Assembly (NCBI GenBank): GCA_038025085.1
Contig: CM076147.1
Coordinates: forward strand, 2,671,001-2,735,000
Source of the DNA: Tetragonia tetragonoides
Lineage: Eukaryota > Streptophyta > Magnoliopsida > Caryophyllales > Aizoaceae
Direction of reading: 5' to 3'
Length of the DNA: 64,000 bases
Shown here piece after piece: positions 36,231 through 48,691 of the stretch; position 1 is the first letter of the stretch; the number at the start of each line of letters is the position of its first letter. Under the pieces are notes generated by a model that was given only the letters and a program-made list of their open reading frames with translations, ran no database searches and was not told the DNA's origin. The position numbers were made by a program, and so were the translations under genes.

Positions 36231-37500
36231 ACAAGCTTCCCATCATCAATTAAGTCTTCAATCTTGTGTCTCAGAGCTAGACACGAACCAACCGAATGCC
36301 CGGCATACTGGTGAAACTTGCAATGTTCATTTGGGTTCTGACTGGGTCTTAACGGAGGTTGGGGTCTCGCTGCTAATGGCTAAATCAGGCTTGCCTTCGT
36401 CAACTTCTCAAAGGCTTGGGGCAAGGACATGCCTAAATGGGAGAACATTCTCCTATGAGATGTAGTCGCCAGAATTGTTTAATTATAAGCACACTTTTAG
36501 ATTCAATGTTCGAGGGGATAGAACTTTGTGATCCCTCTAAGGTAGGTTGAACTTTGTGATCCCATATGAATTTAATATCCAATCGGTACCCATGTGCCTC
36601 CATATCATCGACATTCAGATAGGCTTCTTGCGGCATTTTTTGGAAATATTCTTCCTGCAGCCCTTGATTCACCTTGAATATAACTCCTTTCTCCGAAAGC
36701 TTGTCGCGAACTCTGTCATATTGGGCACTCCATCTTCACCAGTATCTGGTGAAGGTTTCACCAGAGAATTGCTCTATCTTTTCGAGTTTTATCGCTTCAA
36801 TGTCATTGTCTTTATATGCGCGCGACCAGCTCAAAAATTCCCCCGCAGAAAATATGCCAAGTTCCCCTTTCACGGTTAGCCAAACTATAATACCACTCAA
36901 GGGCGTCACCTTCCAAGTTAAGATTAAATAAAGGCGTATGCAATTCTTCATTGAGCGACAAGAGATACAGTGTTTGAACATACTCTCGAAGATGAACCAC
37001 AGGGTCTCCTTTTCCATTGAACATTCTAAACTTAGGAATGCTTGTGCCATGGGGAAGACGGAATCCTAGAAAAAGTAGTAGCTCTTCTATATAAAATTTC
37101 ATTACAGGCGCAAGGTCGGCACTCCAATCACTTGGTTGTTCGCGATTCACAAAACCAGATAGCCTATTTCTTGTATGGCATATGTTAGGAGCAAAAGGAT
37201 CATATTTTTCATGTTTTATCTCGTGTTCTTCTTTAGTTGTAGGATTTACCCTGAACCCAGTCCATTGAATACATTCATCCCCATCTTCAATAGATATGGC
37301 ACCAACCAAAAAATCATGTGGCATATCTCCAATAATCTCAGAGTGATTTATCAACAGTGTTGTATCGACGTGAGTGTGGATATTGGTAATTAAATAAGTA
37401 GGGTCAACACCAAGAGTTTTATTGGATATCGCAAAGATATTAGGCTGATTTAAATCAACTCTTATTGGATTTATAATGAACTCTCCAGAGTTTATCAAGT
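36230..37500 (-). pseudogene. Element B second gag module
   Basis: On the minus strand the frame 37498-36812 carries IPKFRMFNGKGDPVVHLREY, then LNLEGDALEWYYSL, the capsid core of a retrotransposon gag. After a frameshift near 36830 the capsid continues as AYKDNDIEAIKLEKIEQFSG and FTRYW. A further block (36672-36433) is VNQGLQEEYFQKMPQEAY. The module ends with the zinc knuckle CKFHQYAGHSVGSC and ALRHKIEDLIDDGKLV near 36230-36340. It has its own capsid and knuckle, but its sequence differs from the first module, so it is not a simple recent duplication. Frameshifts make it non-functional. Confidence 0.7.
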
Positions 37501-38621
37501 CTTGGATTTTATGATTGAGAGGAACACAGTCTTCCGTGGTATGGCAAGCAAACTGGTGATATTCACATCGAGCATTGGGATCTTGGTTGGGCTTGAGAGT
37601 GGGAGGAGGTTGTCTCGGTGGTGGTAACTACAATAACCCTGTGCTGGTAAGCTTCTGGAGAGCTTGTGTGTAGCTCATTCCGATGGGTGAAAATTTCCTC
37701 CTGTAATTAATTTGAAAGGGTCGTGATGTGATGTTGGTGACTTCATCACCCTCGAGTTGCTCTGATTCATCGTGGTTTTTCCTTTTTAATTGAGAGCTTG
37801 ATCCTTGTTGCTCTTTCTTTGCTTCAATTCTGAGGTCATCTTCAATCACAGACCTCGTAGATTCCAAGGCTTTGAATGAGGGAAAATATTGGTACATCAT
37901 CTTTTCCTTGATGTTCGGAATTAAATTTCGAACTATGATATGTATTTGTTCCTCTTCTGTTGGTCGATTGATCATTTGGCTAGCCTTTGCTCTCCATCTA
38001 CTAATGAAAGTAGACAAAGTCTCAGTAGGGTACTAGTAATTTGTTTCAAGATCTCTCGGTGACATCAACTTCTTCGTTATACTTGTATAGTCGTGTGAAT
38101 TCACGTACAATACTGGACCAAGTAGCTTTCTTCGAATTTTCGAGTTCGAAAAACCACTGGGTTGCTGCCCCGTCTAGGTATTGCTGGAAGAGTTGAGCAA
38201 TCAACTGCTCTGATACACGCCACGGACTCATTGCCCCTATATACATCTTGAAGAAAGTCGTGGGACTTTCGGTTCCATTGAACTTCGATATGTTGGGAAC
38301 CCTGCCGGTAGGCGAGCATGAGGGAATAAAAGTTAAGTCGTGGATGTCAAGCCATGGTTTTGTAGTAGTCATACCCTTCAGAATTTCCTTCATCTTTCTA
38401 AGATCTTTACTTAGCCTCTCGTCTTCGGATACAGAACCACTTTCGAGGTTAAAAGGAACGCCACAGGTCGGTGATCCCTGATCAGTTTCCCTGTTCATAT
38501 GAGTTAGAGTCTGTTCAGTCATGTCTTGTCGGGACAGTAGCAACTGTATCATTTCCCTCACTTCAGTAAGGGCATCTGGAGGAGGAGGTGGTGGAGGGTT
38601 CTGGTCTGGGATATCAGCCAT
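37500..38621 (-). pseudogene. Element B first gag module
   Basis: The likely start is ATG 38621 (MADIPDQNPPPPPPPDALTE), after which a coiled-coil-like stretch REMIQLLLSRQDMTEQTL follows. The capsid core is VPNISKFNGTESPTTFFKMY and DGAATQWFFELENS. A stop at 38046 and a shift separate it from the rest of the capsid, FISRWRAKASQMINRPTEEE (38017-37628), which is followed by a basic linker. The zinc knuckle CEYHQFACHTTEDC with LNHKIQDLINSGEF lies at about 37500-37590. It is the upstream of two gag modules; the second begins directly after this knuckle. Role: particle assembly and RNA packaging. Confidence 0.75.
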
Positions 38622-39420
38622 TTTTTGTGGTGTTGGGAAGATTTTGCGAAATATGGTATAAGGAGTAGGTACTGAGGCAACACTGGAAAGTGAAGATGAA
38701 CTGAAAATTGGAGTAGTTCGAACGAGCCTGTTGGAGGGACGAATCCAATGGGATGTCCTGCACAATGAAAAAAGGCAATATGATAAAGAAAATATTTTCT
38801 GTATATAGCTTTCGAGAAATAGATTTTTTTTTTAATTTGTTGTTTGAAAACTCAGTTTTTTGATTTAATTTTTTTTTTGAAAATGGTGGAATTTTGGGAG
38901 AGTCCATAATGAAGTAAAAGAATTTAACTCAAAAGAGGGTTTTTCTTGAAAAATAATTTGTGGGGTTTTTGGAAAAGAAATTTCATGATATGCACATGAG
39001 ATGCATGAATGCATGGTGACAGAGTTACTCCAATATAGCGCAAATCAAGCATGCATCGGTCCAGTGCTCGCCTAAAGTCAATATATAGACGATATTTTCA
39101 CATCTTTAGTTTCTCTGAGTTTTGGAGTACACACATAAGGACTGGCACTCGTATGAACGCAAGTATATGTCGTAGCTTCCTTAATATTTTATTGGTTTGC
39201 TAGTCTGGAGCTCACTCGATGAACGAGACACGAGCTTCAGGAAATGAAAAAATAAATCGTTGTGTGTGTTTGCATTCCAAACACACGTAATTGCACGTAA
39301 TTACAATATATAAACAAAATAGGCATAACGAAAACATACAATAAACTTAAACCTATTTCCAAAAGCTTTCAAGGGATATGACGTAATTTCGGATTTAGAT
39401 CTCTTATAAATGGACGTATT

Positions 39421-39437
39421 CCCCAGTGAAGTCGCCA
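39421..39437 (-). other. Element B primer binding site (tRNA-Arg-like)
   Basis: The minus strand reads TGGCGACTTCACTGGGG three bases after the LTR end CCCCACA. It is nearly identical to the site of element C. Confidence 0.75.
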
Positions 39438-39440
39438 GTC

Positions 39441-42282
39441 TGTGGGGCCCGATTCTCTGGTTTTTTAAGATTAGACCCGGGAATCGTCGCGTTATGCGCC
39501 AAGGGACGCATCCCACGGAAATCAACCGATTGAAGGGGTCAATTGACAAGGAATCATCGTAAGGTTCGAGTTCGCCACCTTGTTAAAATGAATATAAATA
39601 AATGTTTAAAGTCGCCACCTTGTTATGACCCAAACAAGGACGGGTTTTAAAAGGAAAGGGTTTTATAAAAGATTTAAAAGAAAATCATTTAAGAAACCCA
39701 AAATTGACTCCATTGCGATAAGGCACGAAAATTCTTGTGACTGGTCTGCGAATGCAAAGATTCGGGTTCGGCGTCTAGGTTAGAAGGTGCAGACGTCACT
39801 CGGACCCGTCTCCTCCTCCGTAATGAGAATGGGCTCTTTACTAATACGTTAAATCCCATTGAAAGCTTCAAATTTGGTTACATTATGCCTAAAAATGAAA
39901 ACACATAAGTTCACATTGTCACACAATATGTTTGCACGCAAATCAAGGCAAATGCCTAAAAACCGATATATTCACATATATACAACGGGCTTGGATACGC
40001 TTATACTGCACTACATACCACACATCGTAGGACTTGAATCTACTCATGGATCAAAGCCCTAATCGTAGTTCTTGAAAGGGGAATTCCGTCATTAGACTCT
40101 TAGGTGCCACTAAGGCGGGTGTGTTCGTTCTTTCCTATTAGAGGGATATAATCGAAAAGTTTATGAGATGACTCGCTACTAGAGTCGAATTAATCCGAGG
40201 AACCTCCTACTCCCCTAACATGGAGCAAGAAACGGTTCGAAATAGGATGATTTGCCTACTCCTTCAAGGCGTTCAACCCAACACATCTGGTGATATACGG
40301 GGATCAACCAAATTCTTAGCTTTGAGTAAAAGTATTAGACTTCTCGAAAATATCCGTTCTTCACTGTGGAACAATGTTCACTGGGGTTGGATAAATGGAT
40401 GATATGAGTAGAGTTTCGTTATGGGTTTGGTGAATAGTGATTCGAAAGAGTCTTAGATAGAATTCCCCAAGATGGCCCAAAGCCAAATAAGAGGGGACGA
40501 TCAATTATTCATTCACATTTGATCATAGGTATACCACTTGGGAAAGCGGTTTTCGACCGTGGGATAATCCAATAAGGATTCACACCACTATGGAAATATC
40601 CACTGGGTATTGATGAGTGAAGTCGGTTTTGAATAGTGGTAGGTGAAATACCCATGATCGCGTATAAGTGAATAAGTGATTCAAACCTCGAATTAGAGTT
40701 TTGGCCGGTTTTGTACATAACTGAATATACCGGTCTTTATCAACAATAATTGTACAAGTATGCAAACACTCATGGTTAAGTCAAACAACATTTTTTAATG
40801 TGGTGATTTGAATTATTTAGTGGAAATATGCATACGTAAATGTGTACATTTTTTAATGTGGTGATTTGAATTATTTAGTGGAATTATTCATTTTGGGTCT
40901 TCTTTCTTCTATAAATTTTTTGAGTTGATACAGTTTGTGAGTAGGACATTATCGCCAAATTACAAGCTTCTGGAATGTAAATTAAGACTTGCGGCTTTCG
41001 ATTTAACTGGAATTAATTACAAGAATTTAGTGTCCAATATTTACACACATTAAACTAGGTTGGTTTGTGATTATGTACATAAATTATCGAGAATTATCGT
41101 GGACGTTAAGACAATTAACGAAATTAAACAATATTTCAGCACTTCGTTCATGATGACAATGTTGACAGAAACATTTCTTTCTTGGCAGATTATTGCTCGG
41201 TTTTGTTTAATTCGTTAAAAATACATTAGAAGTCCAAATCGAGTAATTCCAAAGTCCAAAATGGTCCAAATCGAGTCTAGTATCCCATTACAAGAGTCAC
41301 TTTGCATTGAGATAGTGCAAATCACCATATTATTTACATATTATTGAAGGTTATCAATTCTGGACATTAGCTCGTTTATAAATTTTTAGAATTTTTTATA
41401 CTCATTATAACTTTATCACGTTTAGGCAGTGTTAAGTACATACATTGAGTACTGTTAAGAAAAAATATGAAAAATTAGTGATGTCCGTAAGTGAGGTAAT
41501 TAGGTCATTGTTTAACATGTTAAAAATGTCCAGCATAACTTCGTCACTAAAGAATTCATGGTAAATTCGTTACTTGTCTAAAATATGCAAACTCAGTCTC
41601 TGTAGAACCGGGGAAATATCCTTTACAAATTGTCCAGAAATGGATTAATTCTAAATCACTCATTCTCACAAGTTATAGCTCATTTTATCTTTGAGGGTCA
41701 GATCTGGTTACCTCAAATTAGAATCGTTATAACTAAATAATTAACCGTTGGATCGTCCGCAAAATGTAGAAGACATTGATACTTACGAAACTATAAAAAC
41801 AATCCATGATTATTACAACAAATAATTATTGCTCCTCTAAGGCTATTATTTCGTTTGATATGCAAAATGAATATTTTTTTAACATTTTTTATGAAGGTAT
41901 ATCAAGATGGTGAGTATAACAACACAAGTAAAAAAACACACAAAGTTAGCGCTCACTCATCCTCACCGATTTTTCATTTTTATCTTGTAATTAATGTCTA
42001 AACCCTTAATGAATGTCGAATCCTATTAGTTTCTTGGCCTTTGAAAAATGGTAGACCCAATGGATCGTCCCATATCGCAACAAACCAATGAATGGGTTTA
42101 TAATTAGTGAAGTTAGTTTAATAAATAAAATTACATAATGAATAGAAATGGGAGAGGGATTTACACAAAGATCAAAAGAATGAAAATGGGTGAATAAAAA
42201 TTTACAAAAATGACGAGATTATTACCCTTTGCTTGAGGTTGATCTTGACTCTTCCATTGTTAGAGATTAATACTAAAAGAGT

Positions 42283-42320
<38 letters not shown>

Positions 42321-42823
42321 TGTGTTTGTGTTTGTTTGTTTTTTTTTTTTTTTTTTTTTTGTTCTTCTTAACTTCTAAAAATTCTAACTTAATACTACTA
42401 GAAAGTGAGGAGTAGAGATGGAAAATGAGAAAAAATAACTTAGGAAAAATTCACTAAGAAGAGGCCCTTTGTAAGTGGAAATATGGGAGGTATTTATAGG
42501 AAAAATCAAGGGGTGGGGGATTAGGGTTTGTGGGTAAAAAATCAGAAAATAATACTAAAAAAAAAGAAATTAGGTTTATTAGGGGGCAATTTAGGGGCCA
42601 AGTATAGGAGCCAAATTTAAAGGTCAAGTGTAGATGACTAAGAGAAGAAATAGGAATATTAGAAAATGAAAATGATGTTAGACTATATTGGGTAAGTGGG
42701 AGACAATGGGGATATTTTGCGATTTTTGGAGGGTAGGACAAAATTATAGATAAAACAAAGTGAGGAAGAAAGAAGGAAATAAAAAGAAAAACCGAGAGTA
42801 GTAAATCGAGTGGGGGCCGCAGG

Positions 42824-42874
<51 letters not shown>

Positions 42875-42910
42875 AACAAAAGTAAAAAGAAAAACAAACT
42901 AGCTAATACT
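39441..42910 (-). repeat. Element B, 5' LTR (U3 end cut by element C)
   Basis: In + orientation it starts TGTGGGGCCCG. A TATA box, minus-strand CCTATAAATACC, lies at about 42490-42501. It breaks off at 42910 within GCTAATACT, the point matching 31612 of the 3' LTR; the last about 440 bp of U3 are missing. Confidence 0.75.
40788..40884. repeat. 58-bp tandem duplication in element B 5' LTR
   Basis: ACATTTTTTAATGTGGTGAT occurs at 40788 and 40846 with matching downstream sequence. Confidence 0.8.
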
Positions 42911-44198
42911 TGTAGACGCCAAAAAAGCGTCTTCAGATTTCTCCGCAAAAGCCCGATGAGGAAAGGAGTAATTTATAATCTTGAACTGCTATTTTTGCTT
43001 TCATAGTTAAGATAAGGTCTCAGGTTTTTCCTCCAAACTTTCCTTCATTCCATTCCATTCAGAAGCCCCGTTCAAGAGCTTTCCAACGATACGTCTCACG
43101 CCTTTTTCCGACTCCCGGTCGCCAAGTTGCGATTAAAGGGTAGAACCGTCTTTTACCTCTCAAGGATAAAACAGTCTTTTCATATTTTTCGGAATACAAA
43201 AATTCCTCCGGAAAATAAAAATAGGCTGGATGTCTGCTGAGAGCCGTCAGTGGCCCTGGAATAAGTCCCAGGGCCGCCAGCGGCGCTGACCCTGCTTTGA
43301 GCCCGGCTCATTTTTCAAGCCCGTCTCGTTTTTCAGCTCAATTTCCGCCGTCCAACCCTACTTCCCCACGTCCATATAAACAATCCTTCACCCTCAGTTC
43401 AAAACACACAGTCTACAGTTGACAACCTCTATTCTCTGGAGTATTGAGATCGAGCTTTCCCCTCTTTCTTCCAAACTTGAGATCTTGTTTTACTATTTTT
43501 GTCAAATATAGCCTACAGTTCAGGTACAAACTCCTGAGGGCTCAAATTAAATTAACTGCCTAATTGTTTATTTTCTAGTAGTCATAATGTAGATATCATG
43601 CTAGAATAACGTCTTTTATTGGTTACTAAATATTGTCTTTTCAAGCATGTCTAGTTGTTGTAATGCTCAATTTGCCAATCGAATGCATGTCTAAATAAGG
43701 GTTAAAAGTAAATGTTGTGATGCTTGTGGTGAACCAATTAATAGTCTAAGTCTAGGTTGTTAATCCGGTTTGTGTGGAATCATGTCTTTAAATTATTAAG
43801 CAAACTTGAGTTAGTAGAGGCCGTCATAAACGGGCGAGTTGGGTGCCTAACACCTTCCCACCTCGTACCTTCACCCCCGAACCCTTTATTCTTGGGTACT
43901 CATATGTTCTATATGAGCGGGAGTCTTTCTAAAAATATGATTAGTTCACTTTTCGCGCTATTGGGTTGTCCCTTCGACTTGTCCCTTTGGTTTGTCCCTT
44001 CGATAAAACGTCAATAGCAGATTTGTGACCTCTTTCATGGTTTTTATTCAATTCAAGTATTTTCAAAAGCTTTTCTAACTCGATGGTCCCTTGAACTTAT
44101 CTAAACCCCCAACTTACAAATTTTCTATAAGGACGCACTCCGTGGAAACCAATATACTTCGTAAGAAAAGGATTGGACGAAAATCCCGGGTCCTTACA
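42911..44198 (+). repeat. Element C, 5' LTR
   Basis: TG..CA ends. A TATA-like CATATAAACA lies at about 43372-43381, followed by a likely start region CAAAACACACAG. In the first 300 bp I count about two dozen differences from the 3' LTR; later parts are closer. It carries GCCGCCAGCGGC at 43273-43284. Confidence 0.88.
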
Positions 44199-44199
44199 G

Positions 44200-44216
44200 T
44201 GGCGACTTCACTGGGA
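44200..44216 (+). other. Element C primer binding site (tRNA-Arg-like)
   Basis: TGGCGACTTCACTGGGA, one base after the LTR end. Confidence 0.8.
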
Positions 44217-45250
44217 ATTTATTTAAGAGGGTGAGACTCGAAAGTGAAGTTTGCTTAATTGTTTAATAACATGTTCCATATTTAAAGGAATATATACTTG
44301 TCCTATCCTCGAGGAAGTTAGTGTCGCAACTCGTAGACAACCCGTATATCTAAAGGAATATATACTTGTCCTATCGTGCAAATCGACGCTTCCTCACCCA
44401 TGACTCATCAATCCTTGTTGATGAAAAGAATTAAAATTGATGTGTCGACCATCCGCCGAACGGAAATTGTAATTTGTCGTGGTAACCTCACAGGAGCCAA
44501 AAGCCTCTAACCCACATTTGTGCATTTGCTTGCTTGTTGTGCATGTGTCATTGTAATGCCCGTCTGATCACATGTTTGCCTGTAAACTGCGTTGTTATTA
44601 TGCTTGCATGAATGCATGAATACCATGATTATGTGCCTACATGTACTTACGTGCTAGGAGCCTTTTCTTTTATTTTCAGCTAGTTCCTAATGCCCGAAGA
44701 TGGTGCGAGAATTCAATGCAATGAACACTCATCATTTTCCCGATGATATATTCCAAAAGTCATGACCAATTTTCTAGGATCTTTTAGCAAAACAAAAAAA
44801 AAAAAAAAAAGATTCAGTCTTCCAATTTCCCCTCTCCCTTTTTTTATTTTATTATTATTTTTTTTGATGTAATTCAGATTCGGTCAAAAAAAAAGAAAAA
44901 TCAAAAAATCAAAAAACAAAAAAGAACGGCAAAACAAAAAAAAATGCCGAAAAACAAAAAAATCGAAAAAAAAAGAAAGACCGAAATTCTTTTTATTTTA
45001 TTTTATCCCATTCTCCATTTTCTTTGCGTCTAGAAAAATAAAAAAAATAGGATAGTCCATCTTTTTCTATTTTTATTATTTTCGTTCAATAGACTTTATT
45101 TTCCTTTAATATTAGGGAAATATTCGGGCATTTAGGCTTAAGGACCTTTTTTTTCTAGGACAATGTGTTTTCTATATGTGGGTCAGCTTTATCTCAGATG
45201 AGAGTCTCGTGGTCTTTTTGATTCGAAGAAGTCTTCTACTCGTTCAGATC
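44217..45250 (+). other. Element C leader
   Basis: No conserved frame. A block TAAAGGAATATATACTTGTC is repeated at about 44283 and 44350. Stretch 44790-45060 is A-rich low complexity. Confidence 0.5.
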
Positions 45251-46387
45251 ATGCCAGGGTCCCTCAAGCGTTACTCAGCAGAAGATACACAAAACGAATC
45301 TCTCCTCATGCCAGGGTCGGAAATGAGCCAGAATGCTAAGAAAATCAAAGCTCATTTTGTGACAACTGCATATCCAGTCCGCGAAACTCCAAGAGAGTCG
45401 ATACTTGATACTCAAGACGAATCCCTTGATTTGGATGAACAACTGGACCGATCATTCCGGAAGGCCAAGATCCAAGTAGGCCTTGATCCTGATGAAACCC
45501 CACGCCTTGTTGAATACAGAAGCGCAGGCAAGCCAACCCAGGCCATTGTTGAAGCACAAGATGATATTGAGCACCGAACTCAATACATAGTTGTCTACCA
45601 CTCAGAGATCAAAAGGTTACAAAAGACAGTCGCTAGGTTAGAACAAAGAATTAAGGCTCTAGAAGGTGACAAAGTTCTTCTCAATCAAGAGCAACCTCGT
45701 TGGCCTCAGGAACACATTTTTCAACAAATGAGGTTATATGGCTACATGCAACCAATAGGACTCACTTATGAACTCGTCCCGGAAAATGGAAACCCAGGTG
45801 TCCACTACGAATACTGCCGAGCCTGCGGACATCACACCAATGACTGCAGGAACCTAAGAGACAAGATCCAAGCCTTCATTGATGAAGGGACCATGTGGCC
45901 TGAGCATCATTGGTTATCCAAGAAAAGATCAAGCATTCCTACCCATGAATTCACGCCACTTGCAGTACCTATTCATGATGTTATGTCAGCCTTACTTCGC
46001 CGTGGAGATCTCCGGTTCCTGGAAGGGGTTTTATCAGAAAAGGAGGATCATTACTGCAGGTATCACAGATGCTTTGGACACCTCACTGAACAATGTTATC
46101 GTCTGAAGTGTGACATCCAATTAATCATTGATTCCGGAATTGTCTCTCCTCTGAAGTCCCATATATTCAAGATCACCATACGTAAGTATGAATCAGAACC
46201 CGAGGTCAACGTAGTGGAAATGGATCATGCACCGTTCATACCGCATTCAAACCCTCATGTTAGTGGCTTTCTTAAGAAGCAAGGGTACATACCCGGCATG
46301 GGATTAGGAAGAAATGGACAAGGGCCCGCCACCTTCAAATTAGAAGCTAAAAACAATTCCTTCGGACTTGGTTACCAAACCTACTGA
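45251..46387 (+). pseudogene. Element C gag remnant with two zinc knuckles and a G-patch
   Basis: The open frame runs from 45176; ATG 45251 (MPGSLKRYSAEDTQ) is the more plausible start. It contains a coiled coil (EIKRLQKTVARLEQRIKALE), then CRACGHHTNDC, then CRYHRCFGHLTEQC, and near its end a G-patch, GYIPGMGLGRNGQG, an RNA-binding motif also found in some retroviral polyproteins. The capsid expected between coiled coil and knuckles is missing, and so is any D-S/T-G protease site before the G-patch. The frame ends at 46387 because of one extra C near 46373-46375; the next frame continues as KPTDKEVHDQALKQRK. It is a deleted gag-pro region, probably unable to form particles. Confidence 0.75.
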
Positions 46388-48688
46388 CAAAGAAGTCCAT
46401 GATCAAGCCCTAAAACAAAGGAAACACCTTAAAGGAAAACAAGTCATCCCGCCCTATAGTCACACTCTAAATGGCCAGTTCATCACAGAAGGAGATTATT
46501 GCCCATATTACGGCTTCCCTGAACCGTACTATGACGAAGAGGCCAAGGTCACACACCCGGGTTTTGAAATCTTCCGAGACTGTAATCAATTAGACGAGGA
46601 GGCACACCACCCCTCAGAACCGGCGAGTCAAGATTGGACCAAAGCACCAGGTAACCAGCTGCTGGGTCTTATATTTGGTCGAGAAAATAGAATGACCGAA
46701 GCTCCTGAAATGGATGAGGAGGTAGTGGCTCTCAATGATCGCAACTTCAATCCTGCGGACCTAATATATGCTACTGAAGATGTCACAATGGGATGGCGCA
46801 AAGAAGTAAGCTGGACTGACCCGAATGGACGAAAGGTCACGATATCTACCGGGGAAGGACCAATGATGGAAGAATCTGATTCCGAGTCCCAGTCAGAGTC
46901 ACTGTCTAGCTTAGGTCCTAAGTATGAGTCAGGAGCGGGGAGTTTCCCCTTTATTTCTTCTAAGTCTAGTGTCAATGTGAAGGGAAAGTCAGATCCCTTT
47001 CTTGCTGTTTTCAATTCTAATATCAATAAAATGAAAAATCCTTCTGCTTATTTGTTACCTTGTTTAGCTATTGATAAACCCAATGATGAAAATGAGTTGC
47101 CAAAAGATCTGCTCAAAGTAGTAATAAATCATGAACAAAAAACCTCCATTGTGGAGGAAACAGAATTAGTTAATTTAAGCAATGAAAGCGAACCTCGTGA
47201 AGTAAGAATTGGATTATCCCTAACTGCACAGGAACATGAGCAATTTGTTGAACTTTTGAAGCAATACACAGATGTCTTTGCTTGGTCTTATAAGGACATG
47301 CCGGGAATTGAAAGAAGCATAGCCGAGCATAAAATCCCTTTGTACCCTGATGCTAAACCAGTCAAGCAGAAACTGCGGCGTCTCCGACCAGAATGGGCAT
47401 TGAAGGTAAAGGAAGAGGTACAGAAGCAGCTTGCCGCCGGGTTTATTGTGGTATCAGATTATCCTGAATGGATCGCCAATGTGGTTCTAGTGCCAAAGAA
47501 AGATGGTTGAGTCAGAATGTGTGTCGATTTCAGTGATCTCAACAAAGTTAGCCCGAAGGACGATTTTTCTTTACCCCACATTGATCTTTTGGTAGACAAC
47601 ACAGCTGAGTACGCCCTGTTGTCATTCATAGACGGCTACACAGGGTATAATCAGCTTCAGATTGCTAAAGAAGATATGAGAAAAACAACGTTCATAACTC
47701 CATGGGGAACTTATTGCTATAGAGTCATGCCTTTTGGATTGAAAAATGCACGTGCAACTTACCAAAGGACCGCCACAACTCTGCTGCATGATATGATGCA
47801 CAAAGAAGCCAAAGTTTATGTGGATGATATGATTGTGAAATCAAGGCACCGAGACGGGCATATTCAGGCCCTCCCCAAGTTCTTTGAAAGATTATGCAAG
47901 TACAACTTCCGATTGAATCCTCAAAAGTGTGCATTCGGAGTCACGTCAGGCAAGCTGTTGGGTTACGTAGTCAGTCAAAGAGGAATCGAAATTGATCCAT
48001 CCAAGATCAAAGCAATCGTTGAAATGCCACCACCCAAGAATGAGACGGAAATTAGGGGGTTTCTCGGTCGACTTCAATACATAAGTCGGTTTATATCAAA
48101 GTTCATCATAACATGTGAACCCATATTTAAGAAGTTGAAGAAGAGAATCAAAATCGAGTGGGATGATCAGTGTCAAGAAGCGTTAGACAAGATCAAAGAC
48201 TATCTAGCCAACCCCCTATTCTTGCTCCTCCCAAGCAAGGTCTGCCACTGATCCTTTATTTGACGGTAACTGACACAGCCATGGGGGCTATGCTAGCCCA
48301 GACCGTAGAAGATCAAGAACGAGTCATATATTACTTAAGCAAGAAATTCATTGACTATGAAACCAGATATTCAAGCCTTGAAAAGACCTGCTTAGCTCTA
48401 GTTTGGGCCACCAAGAAACTCAGACATTACATGCTTAATCACCCTGTACTAGTAAGGTCGAGGATGAATCCCCTCAAATACATCTTCGAGAAGCCAGTCT
48501 TAAGTGGAAGAATACCAAGGTGGATCGTGTTGTTGTTTGAATTCGATCTTAAGTTTAATCCCACAAAGACCATCAAAGGACACACAGTTTCAGAATATTT
48601 GGCCGAGCACCCCACTCACACAGCCAAGGAATACGAACAATACGACTTTCCTGACGAAGATGTGGCCTTAATTGAGGAAAATTGCTGA
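46388..48688 (+). pseudogene. Element C reverse transcriptase and RNase H
   Basis: An acidic linker leads to LKQYTDVFAWSYKDMPGI and the RT N-terminus LAAGFIVVSDYPEW..VLVPKKDG, where TGA at 47508-47510 interrupts. RT resumes as MCVDFSDLNK; PFGLKNARATYQR and the catalytic YVDDM (about 47817) are intact. Near 48225 a frameshift within NPL/ILAPPKQG moves the frame. RNase H then runs to 48688 with TDTAMGAMLAQ and SLEKTCLALVWATKKLRHYM. The usual SRMDPLKY aspartate is N here (SRMNPLKY). These enzymes would copy genomic RNA into DNA in the particle. One stop and one frameshift disable this copy, although the domains are otherwise well kept. Confidence 0.87.
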
Positions 48689-48691
48689 AAA

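Larger units (their letters stand above)
28914..42910 (-). mobile_element. Element B: pol-less Ty3/Gypsy element with two gag modules
   Basis: Sequence 28914-32054 (3' LTR) and 39441-42910 (5' LTR) share about 1.95 kb of clear similarity (28914-30818 with 40888-42868) plus a short block near 31560-31612. The primer site is at 39421-39437 and the polypurine tract at 32055-32069. The 7.4 kb interior has two successive, dissimilar gag modules and then repetitive non-coding DNA. No protease, RT, RNase H or integrase motif is visible. The 5' LTR is cut at its U3 end by element C, and the 3' LTR lacks its U5 end beside element A. The element was non-autonomous; it probably used enzymes from a Tat/Ogre relative such as C, with which it shares the primer site and LTR start TGTAGACACC. 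Confidence 0.8.
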
